Of a DNA stretch of 64,000 nucleotides, positions 56,099 through 64,000 are shown piece after piece (position 1 is the stretch's first letter; each line of letters begins with the position of its first letter). The notes beneath the pieces are model-generated. The model saw only the letters and a program-made list of their open reading frames with translations. It had not been told where the DNA came from and ran no database searches. The stretch is from Sphingomonadales bacterium (GTDB lineage: Bacteria > Pseudomonadota > Alphaproteobacteria > Sphingomonadales > Sphingomonadaceae): assembly GCA_025351405.1 (NCBI GenBank), contig JANXVZ010000037.1, positions 40,139-104,138 on the forward strand, given 5' to 3'. The position numbers were made by a program, and so were the translations under genes.

Positions 56099-57496
56099 AT
56101 GCTGATCCTGCCGCCATCGGCACCGGTTTTGACGCCGGATACGATGCGCCGCGCCGAATCTGCGACGATTTCATCCGGCGTGCCGGCCCTGCTGCTGATG
56201 GAACGGGCCGCGGCAGCGGCGGCGATGATGATCGGGCGTTTTGCGCCCGGTCGCCCCATCCTTGTGCTCTGCGGTCCGGGCAACAACGGCGGCGACGGTT
56301 ATGGCGTTGCCGCATTGCTGGCGGCGGCGGGACACAGGGTTCGTGTTGCGTCGGCCAGCCCTGCCCGAAGCGAGCCGGCGCTCGCCATGGCTGCACGCTG
56401 GACAGCGCCGGTGGAGGCCTTGGCCGACTGCGCGCCGGCGCCAATCATCGTCGACGCGCTTTACGGTACCGGACTTTCCCGTGCCTTGCCTGACGATATC
56501 CAGGCGGCGCTCGACAGGTGCCGCAAAGCGAAAGCCACCGTGATTGCCCTCGATATTCCGAGCGGCATCGATGCGCGCAATGGCGATGCCCTAGGTCGGC
56601 CGTTGGCGGCAGAGCTAACGATCGCGTTTGGCGCGTTGAAGCGCGGCCATGTTCTTGGGGCCGGCGCCGCGCTGTCGGGCCGGATCGTGATTGCTGATAT
56701 CGGCCTTGGCGAGCATGTCGCCAACCTGCACCTTGTGCCGCCTCCGTTGCGAACCCGTCTTGCACCCGATACCCACAAGTACAAACGCGGCTCGGTGCTG
56801 GTGATCGAAGGATCGCCGAACCGTGGAGGGGCTGCGCAGCTGACCGCGCTCGCCGCGTTGCGCGCCGGCGCCGGAGCGGTGACCCTTGTGGGTGAAGGCA
56901 ATTCGATCCCGGCGAACGCAATCATGCGTCGCAGCGATGCAGAAGGGCTGGCGCTGCTGTTCGATGCCCGCACCACTGCCATCGCCATCGGCCCCGGGCT
57001 TGCCGATCATCCACGCAGTCGCGACTGGCTGGCGCGCATCCTCGCAGGGACAATTCCGGCGGTGATCGATGCCGGCGCGCTGGCGCTGATGCCGCCAAGC
57101 CACCAGTCGCTGCCAATTGTGCTGACCCCGCATGAGGGCGAATTTGTCCGACTGTTCGGCGCGCCCGGCCCGGATCGGGTGGGGGCAGCCCTTGCCGCGG
57201 CAGGCCAGACAGGTGCCGTGGTGGTGCTGAAGGGGCCGCAAACAATAATTGCAGCGCCGGATGGCCAGGCGGCGATCAACACCCACGCAACACCATGGCT
57301 GGCTTCGGCAGGTTCTGGCGACGTATTGACCGGGATCATCGCCGCGCTGCTCGGTCAGGGCATGCCGCCGTTCGAAGCGGCATGCGCCGGCACGTGGGTG
57401 CATGGCGATGCGGGATTGCGCGGCGGCATCGGCCTGATAGCCGACGATCTGCCGGCGTTGCTACCGCAAGTGCTCGCGGGATTGCGGCCGGCATGA
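56099..57496 (+). CDS. nnr: Bifunctional NAD(P)H-hydrate repair enzyme (epimerase + dehydratase)
   Basis: A 465-residue metabolite-repair enzyme. The N-terminal YjeF_N domain (~1-210) has GPGNNGGDGYGVAALLAAAGH and VDALYGTGLSR, and epimerises the hydrate of NAD(P)H. The C-terminal ribokinase-like domain has KYKRGSVLVIEGSPNRGGAAQLTALAALRAGAG, LTPHEGEFVRLFG and WLASAGSGDVLTGIIAALLGQG, and dehydrates it with ADP. Length matches the fused bacterial form. Its stop overlaps the next start (ATGA). Confidence 0.96.
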   Translation: MLILPPSAPVLTPDTMRRAESATISSGVPALLLMERAAAAAAMMIGRFAPGRPILVLCGPGNNGGDGYGVAALLAAAGHRVRVASASPARSEPALAMAARWTAPVEALADCAPAPIIVDALYGTGLSRALPDDIQAALDRCRKAKATVIALDIPSGIDARNGDALGRPLAAELTIAFGALKRGHVLGAGAALSGRIVIADIGLGEHVANLHLVPPPLRTRLAPDTHKYKRGSVLVIEGSPNRGGAAQLTALAALRAGAGAVTLVGEGNSIPANAIMRRSDAEGLALLFDARTTAIAIGPGLADHPRSRDWLARILAGTIPAVIDAGALALMPPSHQSLPIVLTPHEGEFVRLFGAPGPDRVGAALAAAGQTGAVVVLKGPQTIIAAPDGQAAINTHATPWLASAGSGDVLTGIIAALLGQGMPPFEAACAGTWVHGDAGLRGGIGLIADDLPALLPQVLAGLRPA

Positions 57497-58710
57497 GCGA
57501 ACCGATCGAGATCGTCCGGCTGGCTGCACGCGGTGACGGTGTCACCACCGATGGCCGCTTCGTGCTTGGGGCGGCGGTGGGCGACCGGGTGATCTTCGGC
57601 GGCGCCGCCGTGCAGATCCTCCCCGGCCCCGGCCATGTGGTGCCGGTGTGCCGGCATTTTCCGGACTGTGGTGGTTGCCAGCTTCAACACATCAGCGACG
57701 AGGGTTACGCCGAGTTCGCAGTCGATCGTATTGCCAAGGCGCTGGCCGGCGTCGGCATTGTGCCGCAATGGGTTGCGCCGGTTGCCCTGTCGCCGCCCCG
57801 TAGCCGACGACGCGCGTCGCTGCGAGCGGTAAAGAAGGCCGGCAAGCTCGCACTCGGTTTCAATGCCGAAGCCAGCCATCGCATCGTCGATATTCAGCAA
57901 TGTGAAGTGCTGATACCGGAGCTATTTGCCCTTATCGCCCCCTTGCGGATGTTGCTCGGTGCATTGGTGGCGGATGGGCAGGGGGCCGGGGTCACGCTGA
58001 CATTCAGCGATACCGGCGTGGATGTGCTGTTGTCGAACATCGCGGCCGATACGCTGAAGCGCATCGAAAAACTCACGGATTTTGCTGCTGCGCACGATGT
58101 GGCACGGCTGTCGATCGAAGGCCCCTATGGCATCGAGACGATGTTCGAGGCGAGACCGCCGGTGCTGGCAATGGCAGGCGTTCCGGTGCTGTTGCCCCCC
58201 GCACCGTTTCTGCAGCCGACCCGCGAGGGCGAGGCCGCACTGGTGGCGGCGGTGCTGTCAGCCGTCGCAGGCGCCTCGCGGGTGGCGGATCTGTTCTGCG
58301 GCCTTGGTACCTTTGCCCTGCCGCTGTCGACGCATGCCAAGGTCTTGGGTGTCGATGCGGCGGGTCCCGCAGTTGCCGCGTTGGCCGCAGCGGCGCGCCA
58401 GCACGCCCGGACATTGATCACGGCACATCGTGATCTCTTCCGCCGGCCACTGACGGCGGCTGAGCTGGCGCCATTCGATGCCGTTGTGTTCGATCCGCCG
58501 CGCGCCGGCGGGCAATCCCAGGCAGCGATGCTTGCTGCCTCAAAAGTTCCCACCGTCGTCGCAGTTTCCTGTAATCCCAGTACCTTTGCCCGCGACGCCA
58601 GGACGCTGGTTGAAGGCGGCTACACATTGACGAGATTATGGCCGGTCGCGCAGTTTCGCTGGTCGACCCATGTCGAGCTCGTCGCCGCCTTTGTGCGTCA
58701 GGGCGCGTGA
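57493..58710 (+). CDS. 23S rRNA (uracil-C5) methyltransferase, RlmD/RumA family
   Basis: A 405-residue class I methyltransferase with an N-terminal iron-sulfur motif, C53-x5-C59-x2-C62 in CRHFPDCGGCQLQH, plus the fourth Cys in QQCEVL. The SAM domain has VADLFCGLGTFALPL and VVFDPPRAGGQSQ, and the catalytic Cys is in VAVSCNPSTFARD. It methylates C5 of a uridine, most likely in 23S rRNA. The TRAM-like N-terminus is short. It is coupled to nnr by ATGA and its end overlaps MAPEG by 13 bp. Confidence 0.93.
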   Translation: MSEPIEIVRLAARGDGVTTDGRFVLGAAVGDRVIFGGAAVQILPGPGHVVPVCRHFPDCGGCQLQHISDEGYAEFAVDRIAKALAGVGIVPQWVAPVALSPPRSRRRASLRAVKKAGKLALGFNAEASHRIVDIQQCEVLIPELFALIAPLRMLLGALVADGQGAGVTLTFSDTGVDVLLSNIAADTLKRIEKLTDFAAAHDVARLSIEGPYGIETMFEARPPVLAMAGVPVLLPPAPFLQPTREGEAALVAAVLSAVAGASRVADLFCGLGTFALPLSTHAKVLGVDAAGPAVAALAAAARQHARTLITAHRDLFRRPLTAAELAPFDAVVFDPPRAGGQSQAAMLAASKVPTVVAVSCNPSTFARDARTLVEGGYTLTRLWPVAQFRWSTHVELVAAFVRQGA

Positions 58711-59141
58711 AAGCCACCGAACACCGTTAGTGCCGCGTGCAACGTCAGCGCCACCAGCATCAATGAACTGAGCGCAAAGAGTGCAAAGCGGAAGCGGATG
58801 ATGTTGTTCGTCGCCTGTACGAGGCTGTGGACAACACGCAGGCCTACATAGACCCACGCCAGCAACAGGTTGAAGCCGTACCCGGATTCCGACAGCGCCA
58901 GCACGCTGCACACCGCATAGAACAGCGTCGGCTGTTCCATCAGGTGGATATAGTTGTGCGCGGGCCACTGGGCTTCGTCCGCAACAACGCCATCAAGACC
59001 GCCGGGCCTGCCGCCGCGGGCCTTTGACAAGTCGATACCGGCCTTTTTGAGCGCCGGCAGCCGTGCCGCGACCGTCCACACCAACATGACCAGCGACCAG
59101 GCGATCAACGCCACCACCGGCCCCAGAATAGGACTATGCAA
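58698..59141 (-). CDS. MAPEG family membrane protein
   Basis: A 147-residue four-helix membrane protein of the MAPEG family (microsomal glutathione transferase-like). Key parts are WTVAARLPALKKAGIDL, DEAQWPAHNYIHLMEQPTLFYAVCSVLAL and WVYVGLRVVHSLVQATNNIIRFRFALFALS. Eukaryotic members handle eicosanoids or conjugate glutathione; bacterial roles are mostly unknown. The start is TTG at 59141, supported by GGGGGA six bases upstream. Confidence 0.88.
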   Translation of the reverse strand: MHSPILGPVVALIAWSLVMLVWTVAARLPALKKAGIDLSKARGGRPGGLDGVVADEAQWPAHNYIHLMEQPTLFYAVCSVLALSESGYGFNLLLAWVYVGLRVVHSLVQATNNIIRFRFALFALSSLMLVALTLHAALTVFGGFHAP

Positions 59142-59258
59142 TATTTTCCCCCGCGACGAACAGATGTACGCTAGCCCGCGGTGTCATGCCGGGCAATGGG
59201 ACTTGCCAAAAGCGCCGGCAAGGCGGGAAGCTGTCGGGTGCCGAAAGGACAGGCCATC

Positions 59259-59852
59259 ATGCCGCGGGATTTGCGTGTTACCGCCTATATCGCCGGCGCC
59301 GCGCCCTTTGCTCGCCCGATCCTCGAACATATTCGCGACGTCGTGCACCGCGCCTGCCCCGGGATCGACGAAGCAATCAAATGGGGAATGCCTTTCTTCA
59401 CCTGGAATGGCCAGGCTGTTGCAAATATGGCGGCCTTCAAGGCGCATGCTGCCTTCGGGTTCTGGCGGCGCGAGGTGGCAAATGGCGAGCCTCCGGCAGA
59501 TGCGATGGGGCAGTTCGGCAAGTTGACCAGCATTGCCGACCTGCCGGCGGAGGCCGAGATTGCGGCGATGGTGGCCCGGGCGATCACGCTGGTCGAGGCG
59601 GGCGGCAAGGCTCGTCGCACATTGCCGGGAAGCAAGGCGCCGCTGGTGATGCCCAGCGACCTGCAGACCGCCCTTGATGCGGAGCCGGCCGCAGCATTGC
59701 AATTCGCGGCTTTTCCGCCAGGAGCCCGGCGTGAGTATGTGGAATGGGTATTGGAGGCCAAGCAAGCAGCCACTCGCGCCAAGCGCATTGCCACGACCGT
59801 CGAACAGTGTGCGGAGGGCAAAAGGCGCAACTGGAAATACGAGAATTGCTGA
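59259..59852 (+). CDS. YdeI/DUF1801 family protein with OmdA-like C-terminus
   Basis: A 197-residue protein. The N-terminal DUF1801 domain has HRACPGIDEAIKWGMPFFTWNGQAVANMAAFKAHAAFGFW. The C-terminal YdeI/OmpD-associated (OmdA) segment has FAAFPPGARREYVEWVLEAKQAATRAKRIATTVEQCAEGKRRNWKYENC. Members are linked to stress or bacteriocin tolerance without known biochemistry. ATG at 59259 follows AAAGGACAGG. It lies before the PhnA gene on the same strand. Confidence 0.9.
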   Translation: MPRDLRVTAYIAGAAPFARPILEHIRDVVHRACPGIDEAIKWGMPFFTWNGQAVANMAAFKAHAAFGFWRREVANGEPPADAMGQFGKLTSIADLPAEAEIAAMVARAITLVEAGGKARRTLPGSKAPLVMPSDLQTALDAEPAAALQFAAFPPGARREYVEWVLEAKQAATRAKRIATTVEQCAEGKRRNWKYENC

Positions 59853-59900
59853 GCCGCGCTTTGCGCCCTAGGACCGGGCATGCAAACAGGGGATCAGCAA

Positions 59901-60116
59901 ATGGACGAAACCAGGGACAGCAACGGCATGGTTCTGGCCGATGGCGATAATGTGACGGTCATCAAGGATTTGAAGGTCAAGGGCACATCGGTGACGGTAA
60001 AGCGCGGCACGCTGGTCAAGGGTATCCGGCTGACGGGAAACCCGGACGAGATCGACTGCAAGCTCGAGAAAGTCAAAGGCCTGGTGTTGCGGACCGAGTT
60101 CGTTCGCAAGGCATGA
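59901..60116 (+). CDS. PhnA domain protein, lacking the zinc ribbon
   Basis: A 71-residue protein that matches only the C-terminal domain of E. coli PhnA (DSNGMVLADGDNVTVIKDLKVKGTSVTVKRGTLVKGIRLTGNPDEIDCKLE, LVLRTEFVRKA). The N-terminal Cys4 zinc ribbon of full PhnA is missing. The family name 'alkylphosphonate utilization' is historical and a phosphonate role is not indicated. ATG at 59901 has AGGGGA seven bases upstream; ATG at 59880 is an alternative. Confidence 0.88.
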   Translation: MDETRDSNGMVLADGDNVTVIKDLKVKGTSVTVKRGTLVKGIRLTGNPDEIDCKLEKVKGLVLRTEFVRKA

Positions 60117-60117
60117 C

Positions 60118-60151
60118 CTGCACCCCCTTCCGTTTGTGGAAAGGGGTGCAG
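60118..60151. terminator. Hairpin between convergent genes
   Basis: CTGCACCCC / GGGGTGCAG (9 bp), one mismatch, then TTCC/GGAA around a six-base loop. No T-run follows on either strand. It sits between the PhnA gene stop and the convergent deoxyhypusine-synthase-like gene stop, so it may mark 3' ends in both directions. Confidence 0.5.
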
Positions 60152-60162
60152 CCCGTCGAACG

Positions 60163-61212
60163 TTACGCGAACAGCTTGCCCCATGCGCGCTTGGCGCGGT
60201 CTTTCCAGAAACCGCGGTGATAGGCATCGGAGGCGAGCAGGGGCATCACCGATCCGGCTTCGGCGAAGACCATCTGCTCGATGCCGGTGTTGACCTTGCC
60301 CCAACTGGCGGCTTCCTGCAGCGTCGAGGACGAGCAGGCGCCATCGCGGACGTCGGCAACGGTGATCTGGACGGCGTATTTGTGGACCTGGACGTCATCG
60401 TGCCCAAGGATTTCGGCGCAGACGACCGTGTCCTGGATGAAGTTCTTTGGGACGCCGCCGCCGATCATCAGCAGCCCGGTAGTGCCGGCCTTGATCTTGA
60501 TTTCGGTCAGTTCGCGGAAGTCGGCAATGGCGTCGAGGACCATGTACGGCTTGCCTTCCTTGGCCCGGTCGACCTGGTGCTTGACCAGACCGAAGCCGGC
60601 GCTCGAATCGACAAAGGCCGGGCAGAAGATCGGCACGTCATGCTCGTAGGCGAGCTTGACGAGGCTGTTGTCCTTCTTGCCATGTTCGACGAGGTACTTG
60701 CCCATTTCGCGGATGAAGGCGCGGCTCGAATAGGCCTTGGGCTCGAGGCTGTTGGCGATTTCGAGGATCGTGTGGTCGCAATCCTGGAGCTGCTCCTCGT
60801 CGATATAGGTATCGTAGATGCGATCGATGAGCAGCGAGCGCAGCGTGTCGTCGTCGGGCACTTCCAGCGCCTGGTAATGCTTGTGGCCAAGGCCCTCGAA
60901 GAAATCCATGTCGACGATCGAGGCGCCGGTGGCGACAATGCCGTCGATCATGTTGTTGCGCAGCAGCTCGGCATAAAGGTCCATGCAGCCGCCGGCGCTG
61001 GTGCTGCCGGCGATGACGAGGAAGATGGTGCAATCGGGATCCGACAGCATCTGGTTGTAGATGGCAGTGGCGCGGGCGAGATCACGCGAGGTGAAGCTCA
61101 TGTTGGCCATGCCGTCGATGATCGGGCGAGCGTCGAAGCTGCGGATGTCGATATGCTCGACGACCTTGGAGAGCAGCTCGGCCTTGCGTTGTTGGTTGAT
61201 GACTTGGGTCAT
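60163..61212 (-). CDS. Deoxyhypusine synthase-like protein (probable polyamine enzyme)
   Basis: A 349-residue protein of the deoxyhypusine synthase family. The NAD-binding signatures are IAGSTSAGGCMDLYAELLRNNMIDGIVATGASIVDMDFFE and IGGGVPKNFIQ, and the active-site Lys is K306 in EAASWGKV. Eukaryotic DHS modifies eIF5A using spermidine. Bacteria lack eIF5A, so bacterial homologues are thought to make a free polyamine such as homospermidine. It lies 120 bp downstream of an ornithine decarboxylase gene on the same strand, which supports a polyamine role. The exact reaction is inferred. Confidence 0.9.
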   Translation of the reverse strand: MTQVINQQRKAELLSKVVEHIDIRSFDARPIIDGMANMSFTSRDLARATAIYNQMLSDPDCTIFLVIAGSTSAGGCMDLYAELLRNNMIDGIVATGASIVDMDFFEGLGHKHYQALEVPDDDTLRSLLIDRIYDTYIDEEQLQDCDHTILEIANSLEPKAYSSRAFIREMGKYLVEHGKKDNSLVKLAYEHDVPIFCPAFVDSSAGFGLVKHQVDRAKEGKPYMVLDAIADFRELTEIKIKAGTTGLLMIGGGVPKNFIQDTVVCAEILGHDDVQVHKYAVQITVADVRDGACSSSTLQEAASWGKVNTGIEQMVFAEAGSVMPLLASDAYHRGFWKDRAKRAWGKLFA

Positions 61213-61298
61213 GGATGTGCCTCCAGTGGCGTTTCACTGGCCCGACGCTGCAATAGCGCCGCCCGCGGCCGGGTAATTCCGGCGCCGAACGGGTATGT

Positions 61299-61325
61299 GC
61301 CCCGCCGCCGCGTAAGCGACGGGGC
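61299..61325 (-). terminator. Hairpin between ornithine decarboxylase and DHS-like genes
   Basis: A 10-bp stem (GCCCCGTCGC with GCGGCGGGGC on the minus strand, one G-T pair) around a 7-base loop, directly after the decarboxylase stop. No T-run follows. It may partly terminate or stabilise the upstream mRNA. Confidence 0.45.
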
Positions 61326-61332
61326 GGATTGA

Positions 61333-62577
61333 TCAGCGGATGGCGATAACCTTCGATGGTGACACTTCCGCGTCATCATAGGCGGTATCCATCGGCGCGT
61401 CGGTCGCCAGGACCGTCTCCCCCGCGGTGAAGCCGTTGAAACCGGTACGCATCGCCGAACCATAGGCGCCCAGCATTCCCACTTCGATATAATCGCCGGC
61501 GGCGATATCGGCGGGAAGGTCGAACGGCCCGCGCATGAAATCCATGTCGTCGCAGGTCGGGCCGTAAAAGCTGAAGCCCATGGTGCGCGTGTGCGATTCG
61601 GTTTCCCGTACCAGCTTGACCGGGAACCGCCAGGCGACATGCGCCGCATCGAACAATGCACCATAGGCACCATCGTTGATGTAAAGCACATCGTCCTTGC
61701 GGGCTTCGACACGCACCAGCACACTGGCATATTCCGCCGAAAGCGCACGGCCGGGCTCACACCAGAGTTCGGCCGAATAGCTGACGGGAAGGGCCTCGAA
61801 CCCGCGGCCGATGACATCGAAATAGCCATCGAGCGCGCCGGGCTCCATGCCCGGATAGATCGACGGGAAACCGCCACCGACATCGACGACGTCAACGGTA
61901 ACCCCGGCACCGACAATGGCAGTCCGTACGAGAGCCAGCGCATCGGCATAGGCCTGCGGGCTCATCGCCTGGCTACCGACGTGGAAGCAGATTCCCAACG
62001 CATCGGCAGCCTGGCGCGCAGCCATCAGCAATGGACCCGATTCCTCGGCGGCGATCCCGAACTTGGAAGCAAGACTGAGCTTCGAATGCGACGACGATAC
62101 GCGCAGGCGCACGCACAGCGTCAAATCTGCGGCGGCGACTCCGTCGCTGCTGGTCGCTTCGACGATCTTGTCCAGCTCGCTCAGCGAATCGAGGCTGAAG
62201 GTGCGGACACCGTGCATGTGATAGGCTTCGGCGATGGCCTCGGCACCTTTCACAGGGTGCATGAAGCACAGCACGGCAGCCGGGAGCAGCGCGCGTACGA
62301 GGCGCACCTCGGCAATCGAGGCAACGTCGAAATGGGTGATGCCGGCTTGCCCGAGCGCGCGGATCAGTTCCGGCGACGGATTGGCCTTGACCGCATACAT
62401 CGAGGTACCCGGAAACTTCTCGATGAAGTAACGGGCAGCGCGATGCGCGGCATGAGGCCGGACAAGAGTGACGGGTTGGGTCGGCTTGTGGCCGAGCACT
62501 ACCCCCAGCGCGTTATGGTTTTCGTGCAATTCAAGGGACCTCCGGGGTGGGCAAAGCGTGGCAACTTGCGTTGACAC
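61333..62577 (-). CDS. Type III PLP-dependent ornithine decarboxylase (ODC/DAPDC family)
   Basis: A 414-residue fold-III decarboxylase making putrescine from ornithine (lysine is possible in some members). YAVKANPSPELI contains the PLP Lys64. GITHFDVASIAEV, CFMHPVKGAEAI, VDVGGGFPSIYPG and CEPGRALSAEYA bind PLP. GPTCDDMDFM has the substrate-site Cys. GTG at 62577 is preferred: AAGG lies eight bases before it, and the predicted promoter would leave only about nine bases before the in-frame ATG at 62607. It is paired with the DHS-like gene. Confidence 0.92.
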   Translation of the reverse strand: MSTQVATLCPPRRSLELHENHNALGVVLGHKPTQPVTLVRPHAAHRAARYFIEKFPGTSMYAVKANPSPELIRALGQAGITHFDVASIAEVRLVRALLPAAVLCFMHPVKGAEAIAEAYHMHGVRTFSLDSLSELDKIVEATSSDGVAAADLTLCVRLRVSSSHSKLSLASKFGIAAEESGPLLMAARQAADALGICFHVGSQAMSPQAYADALALVRTAIVGAGVTVDVVDVGGGFPSIYPGMEPGALDGYFDVIGRGFEALPVSYSAELWCEPGRALSAEYASVLVRVEARKDDVLYINDGAYGALFDAAHVAWRFPVKLVRETESHTRTMGFSFYGPTCDDMDFMRGPFDLPADIAAGDYIEVGMLGAYGSAMRTGFNGFTAGETVLATDAPMDTAYDDAEVSPSKVIAIR

Positions 62578-62623
62578 CAAAGCTGCCTTGCGGTTGGAAG
62601 TCCCCATGGGGCAGCGGACGCGG

Positions 62624-62652
62624 TATCTAGGGTCGCGGACCCCCTATGTAAA
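62624..62652 (-). promoter_or_regulatory. Sigma-70-type promoter of the ornithine decarboxylase gene
   Basis: On the minus strand TTTACA and TAGATA are 17 bp apart (62647-62652 and 62624-62629). Both hexamers are close to consensus. The implied leader favours GTG at 62577 as start codon. Confidence 0.7.
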
Positions 62653-62711
62653 GCGGTTTTTTGTGACAGCATTTTTCGTGGTTTTGCCTTTGAGGTTCAG
62701 GAGCTTAGCGT

Positions 62712-63716
62712 ATGGGCAGTGATGACGCTTTTTCAACGGGTTCCGGGTCGCAATCCGGGGTGGTGCGCCACGCCGATGTGCTCGCTGCCGCAGCGCGGAT
62801 TTCCGGCGAGATCGTCCATACGCCGCTGCTACGCTCCGACAGCCTCGATGCGGCAACCGGCACGCGGGTCTGGCTGAAGCCGGAGAATCTGCAGCGCACC
62901 GGTTCGTTCAAGTTTCGCGGCGCCTTCAATCGTCTGTCGGCGATTCCCATGGCCCAGCGCAGCGCTGGTGTGGTGGCGTTCTCGTCCGGCAACCATGCGC
63001 AAGGCGTGGCACTGGCGGCAAAACTGCTCGGAATGCCGGCAGTGATCGTGATGCCGCGCGATGCCCCTGTCATCAAGGTCGAGCGCACGCGCGGGCATGG
63101 CGCCGAGGTCGTTTTCTATGACCGGCTGACGGAGGACCGCGACAGCATAGCCGCGGGCATCGCTGCGCAACGCGGCGCAGTCGTCGTGCCGCCGTTCAAC
63201 GATCCGTATGTTGTTGCAGGCCAAGGCACAGCGGGGCTGGAAGCGGTCGCCGACCTCGCCGCAATGGGCCTCTCCGCCGATGTGGCGTTGGTGTGTTGCG
63301 GTGGCGGCGGCCTCGCCAGCGGTTTCGCGGCCGGGTCGGGGCTCCCGGTCATCGCCGTCGAACCCGAAGGTTATGACGATGTCGTCCGCAGCCTGGCGGG
63401 CGGCGTCATCGTGCCGGTCGACAACCCCGGCCCGACGCGTTGCGATGCGCTGCAGACGCTCAAAATGTCGCAGCTGACCTTCGAAACGCTGCGCGCGCAT
63501 GGCGCGACGGCGGTGACAGTCAGCGAAGCCGAAGTGGCGCGGGCGGTGGCGTTCGCATTTCGCGAACTGAAACTGGTCGTCGAGCCCGGCGGATCGGTAG
63601 CGCTGGCGGCGGCGCTGGCGGGCAGGGTGGATATTGCCGGCAAGACGGTGCTGGTGGTGCTTTCGGGCGGCAACGTCGAAGCTGCGGTGTTCGCGGAGTG
63701 TTTGGCCTTGGCATAA
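62712..63716 (+). CDS. PLP-dependent threonine/serine dehydratase family protein
   Basis: A 334-residue fold-II PLP enzyme. GSFKFRGAF contains the PLP Lys67, SSGNHAQGVALAAKLLGM binds the carboxylate, CCGGGGLASG binds phosphate, and VVLSGGNVE closes the site. It lacks the C-terminal ACT-like regulatory domain of biosynthetic IlvA, so it may be a catabolic dehydratase or serine racemase. AGGAG precedes the ATG. It is divergent from the ornithine decarboxylase gene. Confidence 0.9.
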   Translation: MGSDDAFSTGSGSQSGVVRHADVLAAAARISGEIVHTPLLRSDSLDAATGTRVWLKPENLQRTGSFKFRGAFNRLSAIPMAQRSAGVVAFSSGNHAQGVALAAKLLGMPAVIVMPRDAPVIKVERTRGHGAEVVFYDRLTEDRDSIAAGIAAQRGAVVVPPFNDPYVVAGQGTAGLEAVADLAAMGLSADVALVCCGGGGLASGFAAGSGLPVIAVEPEGYDDVVRSLAGGVIVPVDNPGPTRCDALQTLKMSQLTFETLRAHGATAVTVSEAEVARAVAFAFRELKLVVEPGGSVALAAALAGRVDIAGKTVLVVLSGGNVEAAVFAECLALA

Positions 63717-63748
63717 GCAACTGTCAGGGCCACGGGATTCGGGTTGAT

Positions 63749-64000
63749 TTACCCCCCCGGCGTCGCAAACCGATGCGTCACCGGTGCATCGTCCTCCACT
63801 GGCGGTGCGTCCTCGCCGAACCATTCCGCCACTTTTGCCCGGCCGGCATTGCCGATGTGCAAGCCCAGTTTGGTGCGGCGCCACAACACGTCGTCGCTGC
63901 ACGTGGCCCATTCGTTGTTCACATAATGGTCGAGTTCGGCCTCGAAGACGCCGCCTAGGTTGTCTCCCAATCCGGTTTGCAGCAACCGTTCGGCCGCTGT
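63749..64000 (-). CDS. glpD: Aerobic glycerol-3-phosphate dehydrogenase, C-terminal part (cut by window edge)
   Basis: The 83 residues present match the C-terminal cap domain of GlpD: FEAELDHYVNNEWATCSDDVLWRRTKLGLHIG is characteristic (the EWA-x4-DVLWRRTKLGL motif). GlpD oxidises glycerol-3-phosphate at the inner membrane and passes electrons to quinone. The extreme C-terminus (GEDAPPVEDDAPVTHRFATPGG) is a variable tail. The FAD domain and start lie outside the window. Confidence 0.85.
   Translation of the reverse strand, partial: TAAERLLQTGLGDNLGGVFEAELDHYVNNEWATCSDDVLWRRTKLGLHIGNAGRAKVAEWFGEDAPPVEDDAPVTHRFATPGG

Overview
The window looks like a chromosomal segment of a high-GC alphaproteobacterium, most likely in the Sphingomonadales. 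The clues are a short prolyl-tRNA synthetase without the editing insertion, a split cobalamin methionine synthase, two large TonB-dependent receptors (one followed by a TPR-sulfotransferase gene), a PEP-CTERM protein ending in PEPSTWAM plus an Arg-rich tail, and HrcA/CIRCE control of groESL. I see no rRNA, CRISPR array, insertion sequence, prophage or plasmid genes. Most of the region is housekeeping DNA with small accessory patches.

Layout. 1-9107 (minus strand): an apparent catabolic unit, in transcription order TonB receptor, TPR-sulfotransferase, MFS transporter, enolase-superfamily enzyme, GMC oxidoreductase, then a LysR regulator cut by the window edge. 9458-12742: purU, a secreted alpha/beta hydrolase with a Gly-Ser repeat, tRNA-Arg and a periplasmic cyclophilin. 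12776-16646: CIRCE-groES-groEL, a small lipoprotein, a methyltransferase and mlaA. 16749-22405: a tightly coupled methionine-cycle operon (ArsR-methyltransferase fusion, metF, metH part 1, metH part 2, all with ATGA overlaps) behind a 16-bp palindrome. 22640-27956: PEP-CTERM protein, secreted DUF5666-like protein, YghU, a serine hydrolase, DUF6356, tRNA-Val and a membrane protein. 28107-33511: second TonB receptor, Lrp regulator, trxB and a LysR regulator.

33512-38542 carries the most unusual non-coding material. There is a candidate RNA with three consecutive hairpins exposing C-rich loops and ending in a strong terminator (33571-33755). There is a 21-codon gene whose ribosome-binding site is complementary to almost the whole 16S 3' tail, with its own terminator (35750-35895). 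There is also a possible 32-codon gene with a structured 3' region opposite the proS leader (36843-37075). tRNA(CAT), a YbhN-like membrane protein, a MOSC protein, enoyl-CoA hydratase and proS lie among them.

38604-51757 is housekeeping: lolC/E-lolD, an AT-rich patch with an orphan membrane protein, dnaE, a lytic transglycosylase, a UDG-like protein, ETF-ubiquinone oxidoreductase, a TPR protein and ispE. 51871-58710 holds a small secreted protein behind repeated ACTCAGTT operator elements, enoyl-CoA hydratase, N-formylglutamate amidohydrolase, ilvD, a lipoprotein, nnr and an RlmD-family rRNA methyltransferase. 58698-64000 ends with MAPEG, YdeI/DUF1801 and PhnA-domain proteins, a polyamine pair (ornithine decarboxylase and a deoxyhypusine-synthase-like enzyme), a PLP dehydratase and the C-terminus of glpD.

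All calls come from reading the sequence. No database search, folding program or alignment was run.
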